Assembly (NCBI GenBank): GCA_009667805.1 | Contig: CM019070.1 | Span: 56,281,735-56,345,734 of the forward strand | From: Leptobrachium leishanense | Lineage: Eukaryota; Chordata; Amphibia; Anura; Megophryidae | Direction of reading: 5' to 3' | DNA: 64,000 nt | Shown here: positions 24,127 to 35,070 of the stretch, piece after piece | How the letters are laid out: each line of letters opens with the position of its first letter | How positions within the stretch are numbered: the first letter of the stretch is position 1 | Program-made: the position numbers and the translations under genes | Notes under the pieces: model-generated | What the model was told of the DNA's origin: nothing | What the model saw: only the letters and a program-made list of their open reading frames with translations | Databases searched by the model: none

Positions 24127-24458
24127 TTAAAGGGACAGTGAGTTTTCCATAAAATAAGGGTTAAAAATAAAAATGAAAAATTCCTTCAAATATCGTGCCT
24201 AGGAGGTCCCCATAACCTGCCTGTGAAGTGGTGGATTTGTATGATGTATAGAAACACTTAAAAACAAAAAAATGATGTTTCAAATGACGGTAAATGCTTT
24301 TCCTTTTAATCTATCCATAAACAACTGCTTGGGGCGGCAGTCTGTATGAAAAGAGGAGACATTTTCGGACACGCATAAAAAGTTTAGTGATTTTTTTTTG
24401 GCTAAATTATTGTGAAACTTATGCAGGCTTTGGATGAAAGTATCAATAGGTGCTTTAA

Positions 24459-24885
24459 GGCTGGGGTCAGACTAGCGCACTTTTAACGTGCGTTTAGGCG
24501 CACTTAATCACGGCCACACTAGCAGCAAATGACACGCAATGACGGCCAATATATGAAGTCCGGCCGCACGAAAGTCCGGCCGCGCAACGCAAGTGGAAAA
24601 TTAATGCTTTTTTTCGAACGCTGAACCGCTAGTACTGACATACAGAGTGCGCTGCGTCCGCATAGCGACGTGTGTGCGTGATTAGGAGACGTCAGACGCT
24701 GCTCGTGTCCGGCCAACATAACTTCCAGACACCCAAAGTTTCCTGGTTTGGATCCATAAAAAATCACGCACAAAAATGCGCATCGTATGACCGTTTAAGC
24801 GCTTTCCTGTGAAAAAACACATCAATGCGTTCGGACGCACTTTTTGACGTTCGCTGCGAAAAAATGCGTTAGTTTGACCCTAGCC
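24459..24885. mobile_element. Harbinger-type MITE with empty-site proof
   Basis: The termini are GGCTGGGGTCAGACTAGCGC and GTTTGACCCTAGCC. Flanks are TAA at 24456-24458 and 24886-24888. In hAT copy 3 the orthologous position near 42672 reads GTGCTTTAAAATTGGG with a single TAA. That 3-bp TWA duplication supports PIF/Harbinger. It is non-coding and 427 bp long. Confidence 0.85.
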
Positions 24886-25075
24886 TAAAATTGGGCCTTT
24901 AGCGTCGGCAACAGTGCCGTCACACAGTCTCACCCCTCTGAGGATATGAATCTGATACAGGTGTCAGTGGTAGTGCAGCCAAATATTGTGCCTTTGGTGC
25001 CAGGCCAGCAATTGCCATCATACAGTAACCCCTCTGTGGATATTGTAGAAGAGTGCAGGGGTCCCCATGCGGTCA

Positions 25076-25392
25076 GGGCCGGTGCTACACTATTTTGCGC
25101 CCTAGGCAAGACCAGCTACTTGCACCCCCAAAAAAAAAACGACTCAACATGAAACTGTTAAATTTCTTTTTACTTAAGAATAAAGTTTGAAAAGCACCAA
25201 TAGTAAAGGTAAAATAAATATAAATTAACTGTATTAAACCATTTTAAATTAACACTATTAAACAAATTAAAATTAACTGTATTGAACAAATATAAATTAA
25301 CGGAAAAAAAAATAAGAGTTGTCACGTAAGTTTCAATTTCAGACACATCAAAATTTCACTTTGCGTGCCTTATCCTTTGCAAATTTTCATCA
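25076..25392. mobile_element. hAT-like MITE, 5' fragment
   Basis: It begins CAGGGCCGGTGCTACAC, a hAT-style terminus, and continues into AT-rich sequence. The matching right end is not found before the CR1 fragment, so it is truncated or interrupted. Confidence 0.5.
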
Positions 25393-25906
25393 TGCTGTGT
25401 GCAGTACTGGAGACCGTATCTCCAGAAGGATATAGACATCTTGGAGAGAGTTCAGAGAAGGGCTACTAAAATGGTGTACGGCTTGAAGGAGAAAAGTTAC
25501 CAAGAAAGGCTTAATGATCTTAACATGTACAGCTTGGAAAAAAGACGAGACAGAGGAGATATGATAGAAACATTTAAATACGTAAAGGGAATCCACAAGT
25601 AGAGGAAGGGAGTATATTTAAAAGGAAACAAAATAGCAAAACAAGAGGACATAGTGTTAGATTAGAGGGGCAAAGGTTTAAAAGTAACATCAGGAAGCAT
25701 TATTTTACTGAGCGGGTGGTGGATACATGGAACAGTCTTCCAGTTGAAGTGGTAGAGGCCAAAACAGTAATTGAATTTAAGCAAGCATGGGATAGGCATA
25801 AGGCTATCCTAAACAAAAGATAAATCCAGGTAAAGTATCCATGTAATTGGGCAGACTAGATGGGCCGAAAGGTGCTTATCTGCCGACATTTTTCTATGTT
25901 TCTATG
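25393..25906 (+). mobile_element. CR1 LINE fragment, 5' truncated 3' end
   Basis: The 514-bp fragment encodes the ORF2 C-terminus (QYWRPYLQKDIDILERVQRR onward), matching the end of the LINE at 9231-12010, and finishes with TTTCTATGTTTCTATG, the CR1 terminal octamer repeat. A one-base frame break follows GIHK near 25602. Extreme 5' truncation is the usual outcome of LINE insertion. Confidence 0.9.
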
Positions 25907-26580
25907 CGTATATATATATATTGCCCAGGCCAGCTCACATAATGCGTATATATATTGCCCAGGCCAATCCCCTGGTGGAGATAGGGGGTTCATTTGAACC
26001 CCGATATCTCCAGGCATCTAGTGGGTCATGGAGGGTGTCAATGGAAAGGCCTGAGCATGGCCTTTCGAATGATACCCAACATGACCAGGTATAAAGTAAA
26101 AAAAATAAAAAAGAAAATCATTTATTTTTTTGTGTGTTATTTTTTATTAATGCAGCAATATTGTTCACATTGCAATTATAATGTGAACGATGATGCACTA
26201 ATGATTTTTTTCTATGGGGTGCGTTTGCTATAAATCACGTAATTCCCCCACAAAATGTAACAAGTCCCCATTTCTAATTTTTGTACAAGCGCACCCCATA
26301 GAAGACATAACCGCAAACGCTCATGTGCTAAAATGTGGAAAAAAAACAACACTTTACACACTGCAGATGATTAAAAATTCAATTTTTATTGCATTTTTTT
26401 CATAATATACAGCCAGGACAGGACGTATACATATAAAAATGATATATTATGAATCTGCGGAGTCTGCTGGAAAGAACGATATCTAACATGTCGGTCATTT
26501 AACAAAATGTGGCTTCAAATCGCGTTTAAACATGATGAGCGAAAGCGGTAAAAATGAACTGAGCACACAGCGGTGAAATA
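25907..26580 (-). mobile_element. second copy of the TTAA hairpin element, inverted fragment
   Basis: Read on the minus strand, 26580 down to 26120 follows 22920-23380, including CATCATGTTTAAACG, ATTCATAATATGTC-like and GAACAATATTGCT. Next come hairpins equivalent to the stem-loops at 23491 and 23539. The side next to the CR1 fragment is cut off. Confidence 0.75.
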
Positions 26581-27007
26581 CAGCATATTAGAAGTTTTAG
26601 GAGGGAAATTAACACTTCTCAAATCTCAATCAGAAGCAGACACCACCCCCTCAGTATAGTCTACAATGTATCAAATTGATTAGACCAGACTAAAACACCT
26701 GTTGTTGTTATGCCGTTTGAAAAACACAGGTCATTTAGAGTTGAGAATCTTTGCACGTACTCATTAGTTTTTAATTCAATATCTAATAAACCGTTGCTTA
26801 TAATATTCTGCAGTAAAGCGTGTCTTTATTTCTAGATTTTTTTAGTATTTTTTTTAAGCATTTTCGATACTTTTTTCAAAATGTCATTTTTTTTGCGAAC
26901 TCGAACCGAACACACCCAAAAAGTTCGAAGTTCACGAACTTTCGAACAACCAAAGATCGGTTCGAATGCCGAACCGTCCGAATCAACAGCTCATCCCTAC
27001 CAGGGAC

Positions 27008-27344
27008 GTCAAATGTAGGCACCCATTGCCAGCGTCTTCACCATATGGTGCAGAACTAACTAGGGGCAAGGGCAGACCTGGATACCTTTCCAGCAGATGA
27101 TCCCCTGGCTTACTGGGTGTTGAGATTGGATCACTGGCCAGAACTTAGCCTATATGCTATGCAGCTACTAGGTTGCCCTTCATCCAGCGTGCTTTCTGAA
27201 AGGACGTTTAGTGCCGCTGGAGGTTTTGTCACAGACAAAAGAGTGCGTCTGTCCACCGACTCTGTAGACCGGCTGACTTTTATAAAAATTAATCAGTACT
27301 GGATCAGCAGCTATCAATCCCCTGATGCTGACGTAACTAAATAG
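27008..27344 (+). pseudogene. hAT transposase, copy 1, C-terminal part
   Basis: Coding resumes after the inserted element and ends at the stop at 27342-27344. It includes the hAT C-terminal dimerisation region (WPELSLYAMQLLGCPSSSVL, then SERTFSAAGGFVTDKR). Together with 19825-22679 it would make a protein of roughly 1,000 residues if the insertion and the breaks were absent. The downstream 3' untranslated sequence runs to about 27494. Confidence 0.85.
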
Positions 27345-27494
27345 ATTGGGGATGTCTTCTGCATTCACAAAACCTCCACCACAAAGGGGCTACGGTGTGA
27401 AGGTACTTGCTGCCACCAAAGGCACACTATTTGGATGCACTGCTGCTGACGCCTAGATTACCAGACTTTTATCATTTTAATATTTTGAACCGTA

Positions 27495-29995
27495 TCGTGC
27501 ACTTCCTCCTCCCAGCCATGTACCAGTCCTTGGGATTCTGGGCACACAAAACTCTCCCTTGAGGAATCCCCACCTTCAATGCCCCCACTACTTAAATATT
27601 CCTCCTCATCCTCCTCCTGTCTGATCTGAGGAGGACCCACAGGAATACTGTCTGCAGAAAGACTGGGGCCTTGAGATCTAGGGAAGGCCTCCTCTTCCTT
27701 CAGCTGCTCTGCCTCTAGAGTCACATCTATAATTCCCCGCAGAGTGTGATCCAGCAGGAACACTAAAGGAATTGTGTCACTGATGCATGCACTGTCCCTG
27801 CTCACCATCCTCGTTGCCTCCTCAAATGGCGTCAGTACAGTGCATGCATCCTTGATCATCAGCCACTGCGGGGGGGACCCAAGTTGACCTGAACCTGTCC
27901 TTGTGCCATACTCACACAGGTACTCGTTGATGGCCCTCTGCTGCTTGTGCAAATGCTGCAGGATTGCTAATGTCGAGTTCCATCTGGTGGGCATGTCACA
28001 GATCAGACGGTTTGTGGGAAGGTGGAATTCTCTTTGAATTTCTGCCAGGTGAACACTTGCTGGGAATGACCATCTGAAGTGGCTGCAGACTTTTCTGGCC
28101 TGGCTGAGAAGCTCTGCCAGCCCTGGGTACTTGGTTAGGAAACGCTGTACCACCAGATTTAGGACGTGTGCTAAGCATGGTACATGCGTCAACTTACCCT
28201 GGCGTAGGGCGGAGAGAAGGTTGCTGCCATTATCACAGACGACCATTCCCAGCTGAAGCTGGCGTGGTGTTAACCATCTCTGCACCTGCCCCTGCAGAGC
28301 TGACAGAATTTCTGGCCCGGTGTGGCTCCTGTCCCATAAACAAGCCAGCTCAAGCACAGTATGGCATCTTTTTGCTTGAGCCATTGCGTAGCCCCTGCCA
28401 CTTAAACTCGGTTTAACTGCCACTTTGCCAGAGACCGAGGAGGAGGAGGAAGAGGGAGAGGTGGTGGTGGAGCAGACAGACCTCATACAAGCAGCTTTCT
28501 GGAGGCGTGGTGGATGAACAAGCTCCAGCACAGAGCCCCGTCTTGGATCCCTCCCAGCTGCAATCAGAGTTACCCAGTGTGCCGTGAAGGAAATGTAACG
28601 GCCCTGTCAATGCTTGCTGGACCACGTGTATAAAGTCACGTGCACCTTGCTGCTGACTGCCTTTCCCAATGACTCCATAACATTGTCTTCCACGTGCTGG
28701 TATAGTGCTGGAATGGCCTTCCGTGAAAAGAAATGGTGTTTTGGAACCTGCCACTGTGGTACAGCACATTCAGCAAATTCATGGAAGGAAGCAGAGTCCA
28801 CCAGCTGGAAAGGCAGCAGCTGCAATGCGAGAAATTTTGCTAAGCTGGCATTTAGATGCTGTGCTTGGATGGTTGGGACTATATTTTTTCTTACGCTGCA
28901 GCAGCTGGGGCAATGCAATCTGACTGCGTAAATCTTCAGCTGATGGGATGCTGTTGCATTGTGAGGAAGGACCTGGTACATCCATTACTGTAGCATCATC
29001 CCTGTCAGTTGAGGTTCGAGTCAATGACATGGCAGGACATATAGTGGGGGTAGAGACAGTTGAAGAGGATGACCTACGCAAAGTGTTGTGCCAACGGGAT
29101 GTGTGGCAGGTGGTCATATGTCACCTCAAGCACGTGGTATCCAAGCGTCCGGTGTCTTTCCCAAGCTTGATCCTCATCTGACATAGATTACAAATAGCAA
29201 CGGTGTGGTCTGCTGCACATTTCTTAAAGAACTCCCAGACAGCAGAGTTCCTGGATGTGTACTTTAAGACAACAGCGCTCTGCACCTGAGCAGCTCTGAC
29301 ATCTGATGCCCTGGAATGGCTAGGGCTACGGTTGGTCATAGAGGTCGTTGTGCCTCGTGTTTGTTCCTCCTCCTCCTCACTTGAATCCTCTGTTCGATCA
29401 GGCACCCAGGTGGAGTCAGTGACCTCATCATCATTGTCATTACCCCCTATCTCCTCATCACTGGAGCCAACTTGGCAGTATGCTGCAGCTGCTGGGGCAA
29501 CATGAGTGCCAGTTATTTGTGTGTCATCACTGGCACCCCCTTCCTCTAGGTTGATTATACTCCCTTCCTCAACCTCAGAGTTTGAATCAGAGCACTGTAG
29601 TTGCTGCGCATCCTCAAGCAGCATGTCACTGTCACTGTAGTCAAACAATTCAGCTGACTCCTCCTTGTGTGATAGCGAGGATACGGCAGGAGTAGCTGTG
29701 GACATGGAGGCTGCATTAGATGCTTTGGCAGCTGAGGTGGACTGTAAAGCACTACAAACCTGGCTGGCAGAGGACTCGGAGGATGAGGATGGCCTGGTTA
29801 GCCAATCCATCAAATCCTCTGTATGTTGCTGCTGCTTTTAAGATGGCCAGCACCAGTTAGAAAGGACAAGTGTGCCCCTGCAGAGGATGCACCATGTCCA
29901 CCACGACCAGAGGCACAGCCTCCCGACACAGGGGCTGCTTGCCCTCTTATCTGTGTCTGGGAGCATCTGCCTGTCTTTTTTGGTCTTTCTGACAT
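27495..29995 (-). pseudogene. hAT transposase, copy 2, truncated
   Basis: It starts MSERPKKTG at 29995. The N-terminal acidic region, BED finger (ICNLC ... LRRHM, about 29100-29230), LYTWSSKH at the first catalytic position, CDNGSN (about 28245) and TRWNSTL (about 27980) are readable. In this copy the conserved LDTW reads LYTW near 28625: the first catalytic Asp is replaced by Tyr. Frameshifts occur near 29830, 29125 and 28600. The C-terminal dimerisation region is absent. This copy is inactive on three independent grounds. Confidence 0.85.
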
Positions 29996-30587
29996 GGTGA
30001 GTGATATACCAGAGTTCTGTATATCTTTAATCTATAACTCAGTGAGACACCCTGATAGCTGGCAGCCAGTGACAAGACACAGATTAAAATTTCCAGAAAC
30101 CTCCTATAAATCAGTGAGACCCCCTGATGGGTGGCAGTGAGAACACCAAGATTAGAACAATTCCCAGATATTTTGTAGAAATGAGACCCCCAAAATAGTT
30201 GGTGGCAGTGAGAACACAAAGATTACGACAATTCCCAGATATTTTGTAGAAGTGAGAACCCCCCTCCCCAATTGCTGGTGGCAGACTGGCAGTGAGAACA
30301 CACACTAACACAACAATCTCCTCTCAAAAAACACGTGCTGAAGGCTGTGTGAAGCCTTATATAGTGTGCTGCGGGACTTAGCTCTGTGAGTCCATGATTG
30401 GCAAAATTTTCCCCGTCTTGCACCTGACCTGCGGTCAGGTGCAAGGCTGTAGCCAATTACAAGCTTCAGGCCAGTGGAAAAGTGCATTGTGGTCCAATGT
30501 GGGCGAACACTCGGAAAAGTTAGAAGTTCGCGAACTTTCGAACGGCCATTGTTCGAAACGAACTCCGAACCGAACAGCTCATCCCTA
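27495..30587 (-). mobile_element. BED-finger hAT transposon copy 2, 5' part
   Basis: It lies in inverted orientation to copy 1 and meets it near 27494. The 5' terminus (CCGAACAGCTCATCCCTA) ends at 30587, with TATA at about 30356-30364 and leader repeats at 30000-30300. Coding is cut after the codons around GWEEEVHD, so the last third of the transposase and the 3' terminus are missing. Copies 1 and 2 form an inverted repeat with arms of about 3 kb. Confidence 0.88.
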
Positions 30588-31976
30588 CTGCTAACCTTGT
30601 TTTACAGGGAGCGGGCTAAAACCTTGGTGGGAGAGTGTTCACCCGTCTCCTCTACCCTGTGCAGACCATACTAATCGTTCACTCAGTGATTAGTCTTTTT
30701 AATGGCCAATGGACTAAAGACTGGCTGTGTGTGTAGGGATCAAGGGATTCCATTACAGGTGCTTCTTTTGAATAAATTGCACCATTTTTATGTTCTTCTC
30801 TCCTTTTAACCCTCTCAATCTCATTGTGGCAATTGGTGTAGAAATTGTTAACTTTCTATTGGAGCCATGCTGCATCATTTTGCTTGAAGCTCCAATAATC
30901 CGGTTAACGTCCCTTGTAACCCAGTCATTGTTACATTATACTTGCCAAGAATAGACCACTCCAGTAAGATATAGGATACTTTATTCAAATTTTTTTATTT
31001 ATTTATTGAAAAAAATTCAAGTAAGATTTCAATCATAACGCATCATCTTGCCAATCTGACTGGGGGGGGGGTCTTGAGACTGCAAAGGCCGAGAGTCTTA
31101 GATGGGAGAGCAATGGATCCTGGGCAATGCGTCTATTGCCCAGAAAAACCCTGCTCTGAATGATGTAAACCTGTCTTTTTATGCGGTACAGAAAAAATGA
31201 CTGCGGTCCATAACTATCAATTACTGATGCTTCTGGGCATTGTCCCTCCTCCCATATGCACTTCCCAAAATTGGCCAGGTTTCAGGAAGTCCATATTAGG
31301 ATTGGGTAAATGTCTAGTTTGACATTTAGAAATAAGGAAGTTCCCTGTCATCTGGTTTCATGTATCCATTCTGTGGTCTTATGACTTACAAAACCACTTA
31401 TAAAAATTGCGATAACCCACAGCCACTTCTGGTTTCACTCATGCTGACATTATGGTACAAGATACAGGTTTGATAAAGATATGTGTGCGTGGGTATGTTT
31501 CTATATACATAACAAAACAAAATGGAAGTCAGGCCTCCAGTAGCAATCTCTACAAAATGGATCCCCATTGCACTATCAATTCACAGTCCTGAAAAGCTGC
31601 TTTTGTAGCAGTGGGATTGCTCTGGAAACATGGGCAATAAGAAGATACAAAATCCTCCTGAGGGGAGAAGGGCGATTAGAAGATGTGAACAGAAATCTAA
31701 TTGACTTGGACCCCACTGGGGGCCTGATTCGAACTGAGACGATAAGCTAACATCTGCATCTGGAGTGAAAACAGTCCCCGACGATAACTTAAATCGTCCC
31801 AAGCTATCACAACCTAGCCACAAGCCCTGTTTGTGCCTCAATTGTTGTGCAAGCATCCTGTAAATACACATCTCCTATACTCTTATTTTTCATTTGTATT
31901 ATCGCAGTATAATTTCCTGATACATACATTAATGACAATTTCACTTGCCGGCATTTGCATATATCTCGTCCATTAA
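30588..31976. other. no recognisable feature
   Basis: AT-rich sequence with short ORFs. A TTAAA-rich stretch at 30980-31020 and a run of G at 31061-31070 are the only local anomalies. I see no gene or repeat termini. Confidence 0.45.
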
Positions 31977-32913
31977 TCTCCCTGACAGTGTTCCCGAGTG
32001 TGGCTGGGGTTAACTTTCAGTGCTGAAGGCGGTAATCCCGAGCCACACTCGGCTGGATACATTACTTGTCCTGCACTCCCTCGCTGACCTCTGCGATCGC
32101 ATTCTCCTCCGATCGCACCGTTTTGCTTCCTGGTTCCCTTCTCGCGAGAAGGGAACCAGGAAGTGTGACATTGCAATCGTCCGGAGGGGACAGTGAGGGA
32201 GCGCAGGGCCAGGTAATGTATGCAGCTCGAGTGTAGCTTGGGGTTACCGCTGTCACGGTTCCCAGATCCCACCACGCAGTACTTAACACTCCACACTCCA
32301 CAGAGCCCAGAAGCTACCAACAGAGTAGCCGTGAAAGATCTCTAACTGTCTGGTCCTTAAAATTGGCCAGGTAAACTAGCTAGACAGAAAGGGTTAACAA
32401 CACGGGGAGTAGTCAGCCGAGCCAGAATCAGGAATACAGAGGTCAGAATGGTCAAATGGAATAGCCGGGTCGATATAAGAGCAGTGGCGTAGTACAAGAA
32501 AAAGGTCTAGGGCAACAGAAGGCAGAATAGTCAGAAACAAGCAGAGGTCAATAACGGGTTAATTCAATATAGCAGTCAGGTACAAGGAGCTCAGGTATGG
32601 ACAACCATGATCTGGCAACTGCTGAGAATACACTGAGGGTTTTTAAAGACCTTCACCAGACCACGCCCCCAACTCAAGCTGCGCCTCATGCAACCACCTC
32701 CCTGCCTGTCTTCATTTAAACCGGGCATTGGTCAGCGAGCAGCATCAGACATGCTGCCCTCAAGCACACAGGTAGGGCTGGAAGCTCCCAACGTCACAAC
32801 CGCTTTCTGCAATGCATTTAACCCCCGAGCCACACTCTATTTACCACCGGGGGCCAAATAAATTGTTAAGATTCTGACATATTTTATATGTCAGAATCGT
32901 AACGCCAGGGAGG
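31977..32913. mobile_element. TTAA-target element (CTCCCTGGCGGT type)
   Basis: The ends read TTAATCTCCCTGACAGTG on the left and AACGCCAGGGAGGTTAA on the right, so an imperfect inverted repeat lies inside TTAA at 31973-31976 and 32914-32917. The interior repeats CGAGTGTGGCT/AGCCACACTCG hairpin arms and a CTTCTCGCGAGAAG palindrome, as in 53833-54246. A solo LTR is inserted at 32251-32798. No coding sequence. Confidence 0.8.
32251..32798. mobile_element. solo LTR inside a TTAA element
   Basis: It begins TGTCACGGTTCC and ends ACGTCACA, flanked by the pentamer ACCGC at 32246-32250 and 32799-32803. Comparison with 54190, where GGGGTTACCGCT is uninterrupted, supports the insertion point. 548 bp, no coding region. 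Confidence 0.8.
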
Positions 32914-32917
32914 TTAA

Positions 32918-35070
32918 TAACCTGCACTCTATTTTTTATTTATTTTTTATTGCTTTGCATTTCTGTAACAATTCAATGTTCTTGAACCCAGGACATACTT
33001 GAAAACAAGAGAAATCTCAATGTATCCTTCCTGGTAAAATCCTTTTATAAATAATTCCGTGGTTTAATTTAACATAAGCTTGATTTTTTTTAAAAAAATA
33101 TATATATATATATATATTATTTTTTTAAAATCTGAATGGATATAACCACCTCATTAAGTAACAAATTAAATTTTAAATTCCAAAACTTATTTTGTTTTTC
33201 CCTCTGCTTTTAAGCTGAAGTTCTGAATTCTTTTCGTTGCCTTTAGGAATACTGGTAGCCGGTGCCAGGCCAGATATTCATATACTTTTATTTAAAAAAT
33301 AAAAAAACAAAGTGTTTGGGAATGGCAAGCTGCACATCCCAGTGTATCCAGCAATTTTAACTGCAGAGTTAACATTCCATGCTGAACATCTGTTCAAGAA
33401 TTCATCCAAAAGAAGTTTGAATTGTACTCCTGAATAATCAATAAGCAGTTACTCTGCTATACCTCATTTAAGTATATCATTATTATGACTACTAAACTTT
33501 TTCAAATTCTGTGGTAAACACATTTTAGAATATGTGATATGGTGCTACAGAGATGTCACACTATGGGGATCATCATGAGGAATTCTGATGTAAGGAGCAC
33601 TCCTCTGTGTGCCCGACTGCATTAATAATGCTTTAAGGGAATTCTTCAAGGAGCGTCATTGTTTGCCAAATGGGAAATCCAGGCCGCAGCAGGATATGCT
33701 TCACTTTGAAGTGTGGGTGTACAACATACCTCTTGGAAAATCCTGTAGAGGTCTCCAGTCCTCATGATTTAGCAGTGAAGATCAAATCGGGACTGCTGCA
33801 AATTTGCTGGGAAGAAAGCAGGTGGGCTAGAGATTTGTAATCGGTAGTCCCGTCTGGACTTTATCTTTTAAATGTTCCTAAATGGTGCTTGGAGGCCGAA
33901 TAAAGGCCCAGCGGAATGCAGTCTTGGGTCACTCATTGGTTGGAGAGCTCCCCAGCCGGCCCACCAGGCATTTGCCCGGTTCGCCTATTGTCAAGTTAGC
34001 CTGGCAGGAGGAAAACAATGTTTGCTATGCTTGCAGGAAGTCTTATTCTCTTAAGACCCTTTTCAGCCTCGTACACCAATGTTTCATTGGGAAATTCTCA
34101 AATTCGGCTATATCAAAGGTTTATAAACCAAGCCCACTGCAAGATTGTGTAAGTGCTTACAAAGATAATCTGCATTGAAATCTACACTAAAAAAAGCACA
34201 ATTATCTTGTTAACTCACCCTTAATTCCAGGCTACATCTTATTCCACTCATCACTTATGGTCATACATGCATTTCTATTCGCCTCGCAACCTTGCCTGTA
34301 CATAGTCCAGCATTACTGCAATTATTGACCTCAAGGAGAATTTCAAATATGTAGCCGACTCGTAACGTATTTACATTAAAGAAATATCCTTTTATGCATA
34401 AAACAACTCCTCTAAAGTGCTCCTTACATTAGTCCATTCCTTTGCTGACAAGATGAATAAATCAGAAAATGTTCAGAATCCTATACAGTAAGTATGTAGA
34501 ATTGCTTAATAGATTCTTTTTATTTCTTTTTGGTTTGAAAGAGGGCATTTGACCATGATGCAGATGCTTCTAGACAAATTTTGACCACATTAAGCAGCAT
34601 TTTAAAAGTGTTGTCAGGAAAATGCCAATGCTATAGCGTTAACCCTTTGACAATCAAAGCCTTGCTTTAATTCCTTTTAGCTAAGCATTTTTTTTTCCAA
34701 TTTATTATTATTATTTTTTATTTTTTTTTTTTTTTTTTGAGAAAGGATTTTACCAGGAAGGATACATTGAGATTTCTCTTGTTTTCAAGTATGTCCTGGG
34801 TGGCGAGTATGTACCGTTAAGTGTCTTGCCCAAGGACACTTACTGGAGAGGTGCTCTTGCCGGGATCGAACCTATGTCTCCACATTCTCTCTCCACGCAG
34901 TGATGTTACCTCTACTCCACCCAGCCGGTAATAATCCACTCCATATTAACATGCAACTGTACATACAGGCTCTCTCCATGCAGCACAGTGATGTTACCTC
35001 TACTCCACCCAGCCGGTACCAAATGGTTACAATCCGTTAGAAATTAGTTCTCTACAGATGTCCCCATTAA
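32918..35070. other. no gene; one dispersed-repeat fragment
   Basis: A (TA)n run lies at 33099-33117. The segment 34738-34925 (AAAGGATTTTACCAGGAAGG ... TGTCTTGCCCAAGGACACTT ... GATCGAACC) is echoed in part, in reverse complement, at 32990-33050, so it is a dispersed repeat. Its end resembles a tRNA-like GATCGAACC box, but I cannot prove a SINE. ORFs near 33880 show no domain. Confidence 0.4.

Larger units (their letters stand above)
22680..26999. mobile_element. non-autonomous relative of the hAT, inserted in copy 1
   Basis: The ends are TAGGGATGAGCCGAAC (22680) and CAGCTCATCCCTA (26999). Flanking octamers CCAGGGAC at 22672-22679 and 27000-27007 are identical, and the corresponding site in hAT copy 3 (about 43365) has a single CCAGGGAC, which is direct empty-site evidence. 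The left 2.4 kb matches the 3' untranslated end of hAT copy 3 (42129-42960), allowing for later insertions. The transposase is absent. So this is a deletion derivative that jumped into a full-length relative and later collected other elements. Confidence 0.9.
18990..27494 (+). mobile_element. BED-finger hAT transposon copy 1, 3' truncated
   Basis: The 5' terminus TAGGGATGAGCTGTTCGG starts at 18990. Promoter, leader repeats, transposase coding and part of the 3' untranslated region follow. The 3' terminus is missing: near 27494 the sequence switches directly into copy 2 on the opposite strand. A 4.3-kb relative is inserted at 22680-26999. Octamers flanking the 18990-30587 composite (ATCAGCAA and CTGCTAAC) do not match, so the pair did not arise as one simple insertion. 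Confidence 0.85.

Noticed and set aside
19825..27344. A host ZBED gene
   Set aside because: The BED finger and hAT core are real, but the sequence has transposon termini and an 8-bp target-duplicating relative, several copies, and frameshifts and stops. It is a decayed transposon, not a domesticated gene.
34738..34925. tRNA gene or SINE head from the GATCGAACC box
   Set aside because: No cloverleaf or A-box could be assembled; only a dispersed repeat is supported.
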